This document shows, in pieces, positions 44,686 to 51,814 of a stretch of 64,000 bases of DNA; within the stretch, counting starts at the first letter, position 1, and each line of letters begins with the position of its first letter. Source of the DNA: Pseudomonadales bacterium. Lineage in GTDB: Bacteria > Pseudomonadota > Gammaproteobacteria > Pseudomonadales > Pseudohongiellaceae. The translations under genes were made by a program, and so were the position numbers. The notes beneath the pieces are model-generated. The model saw nothing but the letters and a program-made list of their open reading frames with translations. It was not told where the DNA came from and ran no database searches. The stretch lies in the NCBI GenBank assembly GCA_024234325.1, contig JACKOJ010000004.1, forward strand, positions 62,001 to 126,000, in the 5' to 3' direction.

Positions 44686-46296
44686 TCAGGAACTGCAGGA
44701 CAGCATCGAGGCTCCCGCTCTGTGTCGTGCCCAGTCCGGACGCTTGCGATGAAAGCCGGGAAAGTCCTTGTGCTCGGCGTAGGGGGACTGCAGAACGGCA
44801 TGCAGCGCGTGAAGACCACTGAAGTCGCCCACCTCCTGCACCCGATCCAGCGCTTCCTGCACCAGATAATTGCGCAGAATGAACCAGGGGTTGACCCTGT
44901 TCATCCGTTCATGGCGCTGTGCCGGAGATTGCGCTTCCTGCTTCACCCTGGCCTCGTAGCGCTGTAGCCATCCGGAAAGCTGCTCCAGGTGCTCGCCTTC
45001 TACCGGCTCACTTCCATAGAAAGTGTGTTGCAGTACCGCGATATCCTGCCCCACATCTCCCATCAGAGGCAGATCTGCCAAGGCACGAAAGAACAGCGTC
45101 ATATCCGTTTCGCGCAGTGTCAACAGCCCCACGAGATCACGTATCAAGGCTCGGCCCTCGTCTCCAGACCTGTCTTCAAGCCCGAGCTTTTCGCCCATTC
45201 GGTTAAACCATTCATTCTCGTAAAACAACGGAAAGGCCTGAAGGATTTTTTCCACCGATGGCACATCCTCCAGCACTGGCAACAGCGCGTTCGCCAGTTG
45301 GTACAAATTCCAGAGGGCTATATCGGGCTGCTCGGCATAACGATAGCGACGTGTCTGGGCATCGGTGGTATTCGGCGTCCACTCGGGGTCGAAATGATCG
45401 AGCCAGCCGTACGGCCCATAATCGATCGTCAATCCCAGCACCGACATATTGTCCGTATTCATCACCCCGTGCACGAACCCCAGGCACATCCAGTGCACAA
45501 TCATTCGCGCAGTGCTCTGACAGATTTCCTCGAACCAACGCAGCATCAGGTCCCGGGACAGATCCTTTCCGCTGTCGATAGTCGGGGCACCGAGATGGGG
45601 AAAATCGTCGCGTATGCATTGATGAATAAGAAGACGCAGAAGGTCCAGTTCTCCCCAGTAGGCACAGAGCTGAAAATGACCGAAACGCGTAAATGACGGT
45701 GCAACCCGACAGACGATGGCGCCTGGCTCTTTTTGCGGATTGCCATCATAGAACATGTCACGCACCACCTGATCGCCGGTCAGAACAAGACTGAGCGCAC
45801 GGGTGGTGGGAACACCGAGAAAATGCATGGCCTCACTGCAGAGAAACTCGCGTGCAGAGGAGCGCAGAACGGCCCTGCCATCGGCACCCCTCGAATAAGG
45901 AGTAGGCCCGGCACCTTTCAGTTGAAGATTCATGAAACGCCCATCTCGGGCAACGAGCTCTCCAAGATTGATGGCACGCCCGTCACCCAACTGACCCGCC
46001 CAATGCCCAAACTGATGCCCACCGTACCGTGTTGCAAACGGCACAACACCGGGAAACAACTCGTTTCCGGACATCAGTCGGGCAAAGGAATCACTTTGGC
46101 AAAATGCTTCATCAAGACCCAGTTCCGCGCTCAACGTGGGTGACAGCATTAACAGGCGGGGATCTGAAACCGCTTCTGGCAACACAGGGGTATACAGGGC
46201 GTTGGACACCTGCCTCGATCGGTTTTCCTTCTCAGCATCGCCGGGCAGAGCCGCAACAAAGCGCGAACCCAGGGTGGGAGGTGCGGCAAGCTTCAT
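44686..46296 (-). CDS. selO: Protein AMPylase SelO/YdiU
   Basis: Pseudokinase-fold enzyme that transfers AMP to serine, threonine or tyrosine of target proteins, linked to redox homeostasis. Conserved segments include ATRYGGHQFGHWAGQLGDGR, LKGAGPTPYSRGADGRAVLRS, and the active-site HGVMNTDNMS with a following DYGP. The C-terminus ends SCSS, keeping the cysteine where eukaryotic members have selenocysteine. At 536 residues it is slightly longer than the E. coli 478. It lies 17 bp after the cNMP-EAL gene, probably the same transcript. Confidence 0.95.
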   Translation of the reverse strand: MKLAAPPTLGSRFVAALPGDAEKENRSRQVSNALYTPVLPEAVSDPRLLMLSPTLSAELGLDEAFCQSDSFARLMSGNELFPGVVPFATRYGGHQFGHWAGQLGDGRAINLGELVARDGRFMNLQLKGAGPTPYSRGADGRAVLRSSAREFLCSEAMHFLGVPTTRALSLVLTGDQVVRDMFYDGNPQKEPGAIVCRVAPSFTRFGHFQLCAYWGELDLLRLLIHQCIRDDFPHLGAPTIDSGKDLSRDLMLRWFEEICQSTARMIVHWMCLGFVHGVMNTDNMSVLGLTIDYGPYGWLDHFDPEWTPNTTDAQTRRYRYAEQPDIALWNLYQLANALLPVLEDVPSVEKILQAFPLFYENEWFNRMGEKLGLEDRSGDEGRALIRDLVGLLTLRETDMTLFFRALADLPLMGDVGQDIAVLQHTFYGSEPVEGEHLEQLSGWLQRYEARVKQEAQSPAQRHERMNRVNPWFILRNYLVQEALDRVQEVGDFSGLHALHAVLQSPYAEHKDFPGFHRKRPDWARHRAGASMLSCSS

Positions 46297-46313
46297 TGTG
46301 TAAGCATCAGGAT

Positions 46314-47570
46314 TCAGCGTGGAGGATTGCGCGCATCCAGGAATGCACCCAGTTCATTCTCGGGCATTGGACGCGCAAAGTAGTATCCCTGGGCATTGTC
46401 GCAGTTGAGCTGACTGAGCATGTCCACTTCTTCCGCCTGTTCGACCCCTTCAGCGACGATATCGATGCCCATGTTCTCACGCAGGGTGAGAATGGATTTG
46501 ACCAGCCCGAACACCGCCTTGTCGCTGCGCATATCGTGCACAAAGCTGCGATCGATCTTCAGGGTATCAATGGGATACTGATGCAGATAACTAAGCGAGG
46601 AATATCCGGTACCGAAATCATCGATAACCACTTTCATTCCCAGGCGGCGACAACGCTCCAGAGAGCTCTTCACATTCTTGGGTTGTTTCAGCAGCAGTCG
46701 CTCTGTGATTTCGATATGGAACCGTTTTGCCTGTGTCTGATTTTCCTGCAGGATTCGGCAGAAGTTATCGAGGAACTTTTCTTCCTCAAAGTCGGTAGCC
46801 GAGAGATTCACGCTGACGTACAGATCGTCAAGATCCGGCCGATGGCTACCGAGCCTGCGCAGCATCTGACACACTTCCGAGATCGCCCAACGACTGGCTT
46901 CGATAATCAGGCCGCTGTCCTCCGCCATGGGAATAAATTCATCGGGAGGCACAACGCCACGCTCAGGATGTCGCCAGCGCATAAGCGCCTCAACACCCAG
47001 CACGCGCCCGGTGCTGATGGAAATTATCGGTTGATAATGCAGAAAGAGCTGCCCACTGACGATGGCAACCTTGAATTCATTGGCAAGCTTGATGGATTCA
47101 ACAACGTTGATCTGTTCGGCGTAGGCACGCTCGGATTCCTCGGGAGACGGAATCTCGGGGCTGTCCATCAGCAATGTCTGGGAACGACGCAGAATGTCGC
47201 GGTAGCGCATCAGGATTACCTGGGAGATCAGACGCACAATCGGATTGGCGCCACGCACGCTGCGTGCGAAATCTTCCTTGGTAATTTCCAGCAGGGTTGT
47301 GTTCTCGATGGATTTAACCGTAGCGCTTCGTGGCTGGTTGTCCACGATGGCCATTTCGCCAATGATGCTGCCAGGCCCACGGGTCCCCATGTCCAGAATC
47401 GTACCATCACCCTTCTCGACCACGATTCTGACGCGCCCTTCCTGAATGAAATAGGCGCACGCCCCCATTTCACCCTGCGTCATGATCGTTTCACCGGCGC
47501 GAAACACCTTCTCGGCCTTGGGTGTGTTCATACTCTGTTTTACCTGACTTACCGTGGCTGATTCCGGCAT
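46314..47570 (-). CDS. Cyclic-nucleotide-binding domain / EAL phosphodiesterase
   Basis: A 418-residue two-domain signalling protein with no membrane segment. Residues about 15-130 form a cNMP-binding domain; its phosphate-binding cassette GEMAIVDNQPRSATV keeps the glutamate and arginine that bind cAMP/cGMP (E72, R81). Residues about 165-410 form an EAL domain with catalytic-type motifs EALMRW (EAL 194-196), HIEITERLLL, DDFGTGYSS and DTLKIDRSF, so c-di-GMP hydrolysis is likely. No GGDEF domain is present. ATG 47570 is chosen; a GTG one codon earlier is as good. It suggests cross-talk between a cyclic mononucleotide and c-di-GMP. Substrate and ligand are not shown. Confidence 0.9.
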   Translation of the reverse strand: MPESATVSQVKQSMNTPKAEKVFRAGETIMTQGEMGACAYFIQEGRVRIVVEKGDGTILDMGTRGPGSIIGEMAIVDNQPRSATVKSIENTTLLEITKEDFARSVRGANPIVRLISQVILMRYRDILRRSQTLLMDSPEIPSPEESERAYAEQINVVESIKLANEFKVAIVSGQLFLHYQPIISISTGRVLGVEALMRWRHPERGVVPPDEFIPMAEDSGLIIEASRWAISEVCQMLRRLGSHRPDLDDLYVSVNLSATDFEEEKFLDNFCRILQENQTQAKRFHIEITERLLLKQPKNVKSSLERCRRLGMKVVIDDFGTGYSSLSYLHQYPIDTLKIDRSFVHDMRSDKAVFGLVKSILTLRENMGIDIVAEGVEQAEEVDMLSQLNCDNAQGYYFARPMPENELGAFLDARNPPR

Positions 47571-47652
47571 CACGCCCCTGTGCCTCCGCAATAACAACCC
47601 TCATCATAAAGGAAAGGTCTGGTGAAAGATACCAGTGTCATCTGCACTGAAA

Positions 47653-48666
47653 TCAATGTAGAAATCGCTCAAATGCCGCAATAATTCGCGCTATATCTGC
47701 CTCGTCAATATTCAGATGTGTCACCAGCCGAAGACGAGGAGCCGCCGTGATACGAATGTGCTGACGGGCCAGAAAGTCTCGCAATTCTACCGGAGCATGA
47801 TGACCGCAATGTACGAAAACCATGTTGGTCTGTACTGGCTCCACCTCCAACCCGCACGCCTTCAACCCAGCTGCAAGTTGCGCAGCATTCTGATGATCCT
47901 GAGCGAGGCGCTGCACATTGTGTTCCAGCGCATACATCCCTGCCGCTGCAAGAATGCCTGCCTGTCGCAAACCACCGCCACAGACCTTGCGCCAGCGCCG
48001 GGCCTCCTCAATAAAGGAAGCAGATCCCAGCAACACCGATCCCACCGGAGCACCCAAGCCCTTGGAGAGACAAATGGACACGGAGTCAAAACCGGACACC
48101 AGAGTGCGCACCTCTTCTCCGGATGCGACTGAGGCATTGAAAAGGCGGGCACCGTCGAGATGCAGTTTCAGACCCTGCCGTTTCGCAAACCCAGCCGCCT
48201 CTGCTAGGTAGGCAGGTGGCAGCACTTTCCCCTGCATGGTGTTTTCCAGGCACAGCAGACGGGTTCTGGCAAAATGGGAATCCGGCGGTTTGATCGCTGC
48301 CTGGACCTGGGCGAGATCGAGTCCGCCAAAGGGCGCAAACTCCAGGGGCTGAGGCTGAATGCCGCCCAGTGCCGCCGCGCCTCCTCCCTCATATTTATAG
48401 GTATGGGCCTGCTGGCCGACGATGTACTCATCCCCACGGCCACAATGGGTCAGCAGGGCCACAAGATTGGACTGGGTTCCCGATGGCATAAAGAGACCAC
48501 TCTCCATCCCGACCCGCTCAGCCAGCGTGGTCTGAAGGGCATTGACGCTAGGATCCTCTCCGTAGACATCGTCTCCGACTGCCGCAGCAGCCATCATCGC
48601 CCGCATCTCGACACTCGGTTCTGTCACGGTGTCGCTGCGCAGATCGATCACCCCTTCCGCATTCAT
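47653..48666 (-). CDS. ltaE: Low-specificity L-threonine aldolase
   Basis: Fold-type I PLP enzyme that cleaves threonine/allo-threonine to glycine and acetaldehyde. Opening IDLRSDTVTEPSVEMR, LHLDGARLFNA (D171 near the cofactor) and the PLP lysine K202 in SICLSKGLGAPVGS are conserved. The 337 residues are typical. ATG overlaps the stop of the upstream GGCT-like gene as ATGA. Confidence 0.94.
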   Translation of the reverse strand: MNAEGVIDLRSDTVTEPSVEMRAMMAAAAVGDDVYGEDPSVNALQTTLAERVGMESGLFMPSGTQSNLVALLTHCGRGDEYIVGQQAHTYKYEGGGAAALGGIQPQPLEFAPFGGLDLAQVQAAIKPPDSHFARTRLLCLENTMQGKVLPPAYLAEAAGFAKRQGLKLHLDGARLFNASVASGEEVRTLVSGFDSVSICLSKGLGAPVGSVLLGSASFIEEARRWRKVCGGGLRQAGILAAAGMYALEHNVQRLAQDHQNAAQLAAGLKACGLEVEPVQTNMVFVHCGHHAPVELRDFLARQHIRITAAPRLRLVTHLNIDEADIARIIAAFERFLH

Positions 48667-49115
48667 ACCCGAACTTCCTTCATTGTTGGCGTTGCCTCTG
48701 ACCAGGCGCCCGCGTCCAGGCGCTCATATCCTTCCAGACTGCCCTGATAGAGATACACCCAGGCCGGGCCAAAGCGGGTGGCGAGTTGCAGTCGGGTATA
48801 CAGCCCACGGCCGGGATCGTCTTCATTATATTCTTCCAGCCTATCCAGCAGCGCCAGTTGGGCTGCATCCAGGCTGAACACCTCGACCTCAATTCCCCGG
48901 GAGTCCGCCAGCACGGCACCCGGATATGGTCCAAGATCATAGAGCGTAATCTGTGACAGGGTATCTTCCCCGAGGAATCGGGCCTCCCCCATGACATGAT
49001 GATTGCAGAGCCCCCGCTTGAGGGTGCCATACACCGCCACACGGGTGTCGCCCGCACCTGTGTCTGCATGATTTCCCGATTCAATGGGGTCTATACCTCC
49101 CCGCTCAATACTCAT
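48663..49115 (-). CDS. Gamma-glutamylcyclotransferase-like (AIG2 family) protein
   Basis: A 150-residue protein of the GGCT/AIG2 fold. The substrate-loop motif YGTLKRG lies at residues 29-35 (family YGSL) and the likely catalytic glutamate in LDRLEEYNE (E94). Members act on gamma-glutamyl amines or peptides; the substrate cannot be predicted here. ATG 49115 overlaps the upstream MazG-like gene by 11 bp and its stop overlaps ltaE by 4 bp, giving a tightly coupled trio. The first 25 residues are not conserved. Confidence 0.85.
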   Translation of the reverse strand: MSIERGGIDPIESGNHADTGAGDTRVAVYGTLKRGLCNHHVMGEARFLGEDTLSQITLYDLGPYPGAVLADSRGIEVEVFSLDAAQLALLDRLEEYNEDDPGRGLYTRLQLATRFGPAWVYLYQGSLEGYERLDAGAWSEATPTMKEVRV

Positions 49116-49452
49116 TGTATTTCCGGGCACTCCCCCGCACCTTGTCCGCCGGATACTTCTGCTCGTTCTCGCGCATCTTGGCCTCCACCGTCGCCATGAT
49201 GTCAATGCCAAGCCGGTCGGCCAGACGCACCAGATACACCTGCACGTCAGCCACTTCCCGGGCAATCTGGTCCAGTTTCTCCGGAGGAATCTCGACCGAC
49301 TGCTCTTCCGTCAACCACTGGAAATGCTCCATCAGCTCGCCAACCTCAACACTGAGCGCCATGACAAGATTTTTGGGCGAGTGGAACTGCTCCCAGTCCC
49401 GCTCACGAGCGAATTCCGCCACCCGCTGACGAATGGCCTCCAGGTCTTTCAT
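49105..49452 (-). CDS. MazG-like nucleotide pyrophosphohydrolase (DCTPP1 type)
   Basis: A 115-residue single MazG-fold domain, distinct from the two-domain MazG at 26.8-27.7 kb. SVEVGELMEHFQWLT (about 34-48) contains the metal-binding ExxE and aromatic base-binding residues; EVADVQVYLVRLADRLGID supplies the second ExxD pair. This resembles the dCTP pyrophosphatase group that removes modified pyrimidine nucleotides. ATG 49452 has GGAGG 5 bases upstream. It heads a minus-strand operon with the GGCT-like gene and ltaE and is divergent from the NHL gene. Confidence 0.88.
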   Translation of the reverse strand: MKDLEAIRQRVAEFARERDWEQFHSPKNLVMALSVEVGELMEHFQWLTEEQSVEIPPEKLDQIAREVADVQVYLVRLADRLGIDIMATVEAKMRENEQKYPADKVRGSARKYNEY

Positions 49453-49586
49453 GCCGTCCTCCGTACGCGCCGGGCTCCCGTACCTAAATGTTCCGGGTGA
49501 CGAGCCCAAAATGAGCCACAATTTAGCATGTTCGTGAAAGAAAAAGCGTAGGAAAACTGCCTTCTTCTAAGCAACTTGTCTATCCA

Positions 49587-49615
49587 TTGAATTAGCCCAA
49601 CAGGTGCTTTATTCT
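49587..49615 (+). promoter_or_regulatory. Promoter of the NHL-repeat protein gene
   Basis: TTGAAT (49587-49592), 17 bp spacer, TATTCT (49610-49615): four of six matches in each hexamer at ideal spacing. The start near 49622 leaves a 33 nt leader with a GGGAGAG ribosome-binding site before GTG 49655. Confidence 0.5.
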
Positions 49616-49654
49616 GTTCCTCCATTTTAGTAATCCAAGGGAGAGTTCTCCGCC

Positions 49655-50734
49655 GTGTCAAACTATAATAAAACGATGAAATCGGCCTTCATTGGCCTCA
49701 CAGCAGCAGTCGCAGTATTCCCTTTAATGAGTTTCGCACAGTCTGATATGGCGCCGGTGAACAATCTGCCCAATCCTTACCAGACTATCGAAGGCTATGC
49801 CAAGATGCCGGCTGGCCGTCCCTGGGGCTCCAGCAGTGCCGTTGACATCGATCCCGATGGCGTCAGCATCTGGGTTGCCGAGCGCTGCGGTGGCAACGTG
49901 GGCGCCTGCGTGACCAGCACTGTTGACCCAGTCATGAAGTTCGATGCCAACGGCAACATGGTCAAAAGCTTCGGTTCCGGCCTCGTGATGTGGCCCCACG
50001 GTATTCACGTGGACTTTGAAGGCAACGTCTGGATTGCGGACGGCCGCGACAACCTCGACCGCGACGGCAACCCCGTTGGCGGCACCCTGAAAGGACACCA
50101 GGTACTGAAGTTCAGCCCGGACGGCGAACTGCTGATGACCATCGGTGAGCCCGGTGGCGCACGTGAACCCGGCTACCTGTTCCAGCCGAACGACGTGTAT
50201 GTCTCCCCCACTACCGGTGATATTTTCATTGGCGAAGGGCATTCCAATGCTCCGGGTTCTACCGGCCGCATGCTGAAATTCGACAAGACCGGCAAACTGA
50301 TCAAGACCTGGGGCGAACTGGGCACCGGCCCGGATCAGTTCCAGCAGCCGCACTCCCTGGCCATGGACTCCCGCGGCCGCCTGTTCGTCGCTGACCGCGG
50401 CAACAACCGTGTGGTGATCTTCGATCAGGACGGTAACCGTCTGGACACCTGGTACCAGTTCAGCCGCAACAGCGGAATCTACATCGACAAGAATGACATT
50501 CTGTACGCTGCAGACTCCGAATCCGGCTCTGTGAACCCGGATCACGGCAACTGGCTGCGCGGTATCCGCGTGGGCAGCGCTATCACGGGCGAAGTCACTG
50601 CCTTCATCCCCGATCCGCAGCCTGACTGCACCGGCACCTGCACCGCAGAAGGCGTTGTTGCAGACCGCAACGGTGTGATCTATGGCGCAGAAGTCGGCCC
50701 CGTAGGCGGCATCAAACGCTACGTGAAGAACTGA
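49655..50734 (+). CDS. Secreted NHL beta-propeller protein, peptidyl-alpha-hydroxyglycine lyase-like
   Basis: A 359-residue exported protein. The signal peptide runs to about residue 28 (...VFPLMSFA). At least five NHL-type blades follow (such as MWPHGIHVDFEGNVWIADG, QPNDVYVSPTTGDIFIGEG, and QPHSLAMDSRGRLFVADRG). The layout and conserved histidines (WPHG, EGHS, QPHS) resemble the peptidylglycine alpha-amidating lyase domain, where three histidines bind zinc. Two close cysteine pairs (CGGNVGAC and CTGTC) could form disulfides. GTG 49655 is chosen for its GGGAGAG site; ATG 49676 lacks one. It stands alone with its own promoter and terminator. Lyase activity is an inference; no partner monooxygenase gene is nearby. 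Confidence 0.82.
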   Translation: MSNYNKTMKSAFIGLTAAVAVFPLMSFAQSDMAPVNNLPNPYQTIEGYAKMPAGRPWGSSSAVDIDPDGVSIWVAERCGGNVGACVTSTVDPVMKFDANGNMVKSFGSGLVMWPHGIHVDFEGNVWIADGRDNLDRDGNPVGGTLKGHQVLKFSPDGELLMTIGEPGGAREPGYLFQPNDVYVSPTTGDIFIGEGHSNAPGSTGRMLKFDKTGKLIKTWGELGTGPDQFQQPHSLAMDSRGRLFVADRGNNRVVIFDQDGNRLDTWYQFSRNSGIYIDKNDILYAADSESGSVNPDHGNWLRGIRVGSAITGEVTAFIPDPQPDCTGTCTAEGVVADRNGVIYGAEVGPVGGIKRYVKN

Positions 50735-50748
50735 TCTTCCGACGCGAG

Positions 50749-50778
50749 AAAAAGGCGCCTTCCAGGCGCCTTTTTTTT
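50749..50778 (+). terminator. Rho-independent terminator of the NHL gene
   Basis: AAAGGCGCC-TTCCA-GGCGCCTTT gives a 9 bp stem followed by a U8 run, beginning 15 bp after the stop codon. Confidence 0.93.
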
Positions 50779-50813
50779 GCCCGCTGAAAACCTCCCACCT
50801 GTCCCCGTTCTGT

Positions 50814-50883
50814 AGGAGCCTGCCCTGCAGGCGACTGCATTCAAAGGCCTCCAGGAGCTCAATCGCCTGCAAGGCAGGCTCCT
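50814..50883. repeat. REP-like long inverted repeat
   Basis: Two 21-base arms (50814-50834 and 50863-50883) are inverted copies with one mismatch. The outer part reads AGGAGCCTGCC and its complement GGCAGGCTCCT, around a 28-base centre. The left arm is preceded by GT, so the element starts GTAGGAGCC. This is the look of Pseudomonas-type REP/BIME elements, which often begin GTAGGAGC and sit between convergent or terminated genes. It lies between two terminators, outside genes. Only one copy is seen in this window. Confidence 0.75.
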
Positions 50884-50898
50884 GCGAAAATCAGGCGC

Positions 50899-50933
50899 AA
50901 AAAAAAAGGGCATCCTATCGGATACCCTTTTTT
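50899..50933. terminator. Terminator downstream of tRNA-Pro, possibly bidirectional
   Basis: AAAAAAGGG(C)ATCC-TATC-GGAT(A)CCCTTTTTT pairs over about 13 positions with one internal mismatch and has A-runs and T-runs on both sides. It lies immediately after the CCA end of tRNA-Pro on the minus strand and could also stop leftward-to-rightward read-through. Confidence 0.82.
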
Positions 50934-50936
50934 GAT

Positions 50937-51013
50937 TGGTCGGGACAGCAGGATTTGAACCTACGACCCCCACACCCCCAGTGTGGTGCGCTACCAGGCT
51001 GCGCTATGCCCCG
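50937..51013 (-). tRNA. tRNA-Pro (GGG)
   Basis: A 77-nt cloverleaf with encoded CCA. The acceptor CGGGGCA pairs with TGTCCCG; the anticodon stem CCACA/TGTGG encloses loop CTGGGGG, so the anticodon is GGG. The T arm carries GGTTCAAATCC. It is the last gene of the pheT-ihfA-merR neighbourhood, the same position as in Pseudomonas. AT-rich TATATAT just upstream may be its -10, but no clear -35 was seen. Confidence 0.97.
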
Positions 51014-51166
51014 AATTCGCTTGATATATAAAGAGTTGTTCTGAAGTGGATCGGAAGCAAATCTAAATATCGGAATCTTGCTCTGGTGACCGTGTGGCGA
51101 CTCTCATCAACCCTCACGGCCCCTGGTGTGCTCGTCTTGCTGAGCGGCGGCAATTCTACCGCATTT

Positions 51167-51523
51167 TTACAATTGTGCGATGACTTCTTCGAGTTCTTTT
51201 ATCAAATCTTTGAAAATTTTGTCGTCGACACCTGTTGTCGCCTTCACCGGCTCTTCCGCTCCGCTCATGCGCTGACGCGCACCGCCGATGGTGAAGCCTT
51301 GATCGTAGAGCAGGGATTTGATCTGACGAATCAGAATCACGTCCTGGCGCTGATAATAGCGGCGATTGCCGCGACGCTTCACAGGTTTGAGCTGCGGAAA
51401 CTCCTGCTCCCAGTAGCGCAGAACGTGTGGCTTGACCGCGCACAGCTCGCCCACTTCGCCAATCGTGAAATAACGCTTTGGCGGAATTGGGGGCAATTCG
51501 TCGTTATTGCTTGGTTCCAGCAT
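51167..51523 (-). CDS. MerR-family transcriptional regulator
   Basis: A 118-residue protein with an N-terminal winged helix-turn-helix (YFTIGEVGELCAVKPHVLRYWEQEF, about 18-42, and RRYYQRQDV wing) and a short C-terminal helical dimerisation segment. There is no effector domain or cysteine metal site. It overlaps ihfA by 20 bp and precedes tRNA-Pro, the conserved location of an uncharacterised MerR protein in Pseudomonas (PA2737). Targets are unknown. Confidence 0.92.
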   Translation of the reverse strand: MLEPSNNDELPPIPPKRYFTIGEVGELCAVKPHVLRYWEQEFPQLKPVKRRGNRRYYQRQDVILIRQIKSLLYDQGFTIGGARQRMSGAEEPVKATTGVDDKIFKDLIKELEEVIAQL

Positions 51524-51812
51524 AGCCTTCCACTCTTGCTTTCAGCTTTTGACCGGGACGGAAAGTCACCACACGCCGCGCCTTGATGGGAATCTCCTCG
51601 CCCGTTTTGGGATTGCGTCCGGGTCTTTGTTTTTTGTCTCGCAGATCGAAGTTACCAAAGCCGGAAATCTTCACCTGTTCATTCGATTCAAGCGACAAAC
51701 GAACCTCTTCAAAGAACTGTTCGACCAGCTCCTTGGCTTCCCTCTTGTTCAGGCCGAGCTCCTCAAACAAACGCTCCGCCATCTCCGCCTTGGTAAGTGC
51801 CCCTTCTGCCAT
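51504..51812 (-). CDS. ihfA: Integration host factor alpha subunit
   Basis: DNA-bending HU-family protein that pairs with IhfB. The 102 residues begin GALTKAEMAERLFEELGLNKREAKELVE, and KISGFGNFDLRDK followed by RPGRNPKTGEEIPI forms the beta arm with the intercalating proline. It starts 2 bp before the pheT stop region and overlaps merR, as in the canonical pheST-ihfA operon. Confidence 0.97.
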   Translation of the reverse strand: MAEGALTKAEMAERLFEELGLNKREAKELVEQFFEEVRLSLESNEQVKISGFGNFDLRDKKQRPGRNPKTGEEIPIKARRVVTFRPGQKLKARVEGYAGTKQ

Positions 51813-51814
51813 AG

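Noticed and set aside
44676..44691. Dyad CCTGAC-GG-GTCAGG in the ygfZ-selO gap as a bidirectional terminator
   Set aside because: A 6 bp stem with a 2-base loop and no U-run on either side; part of it is selO coding sequence.
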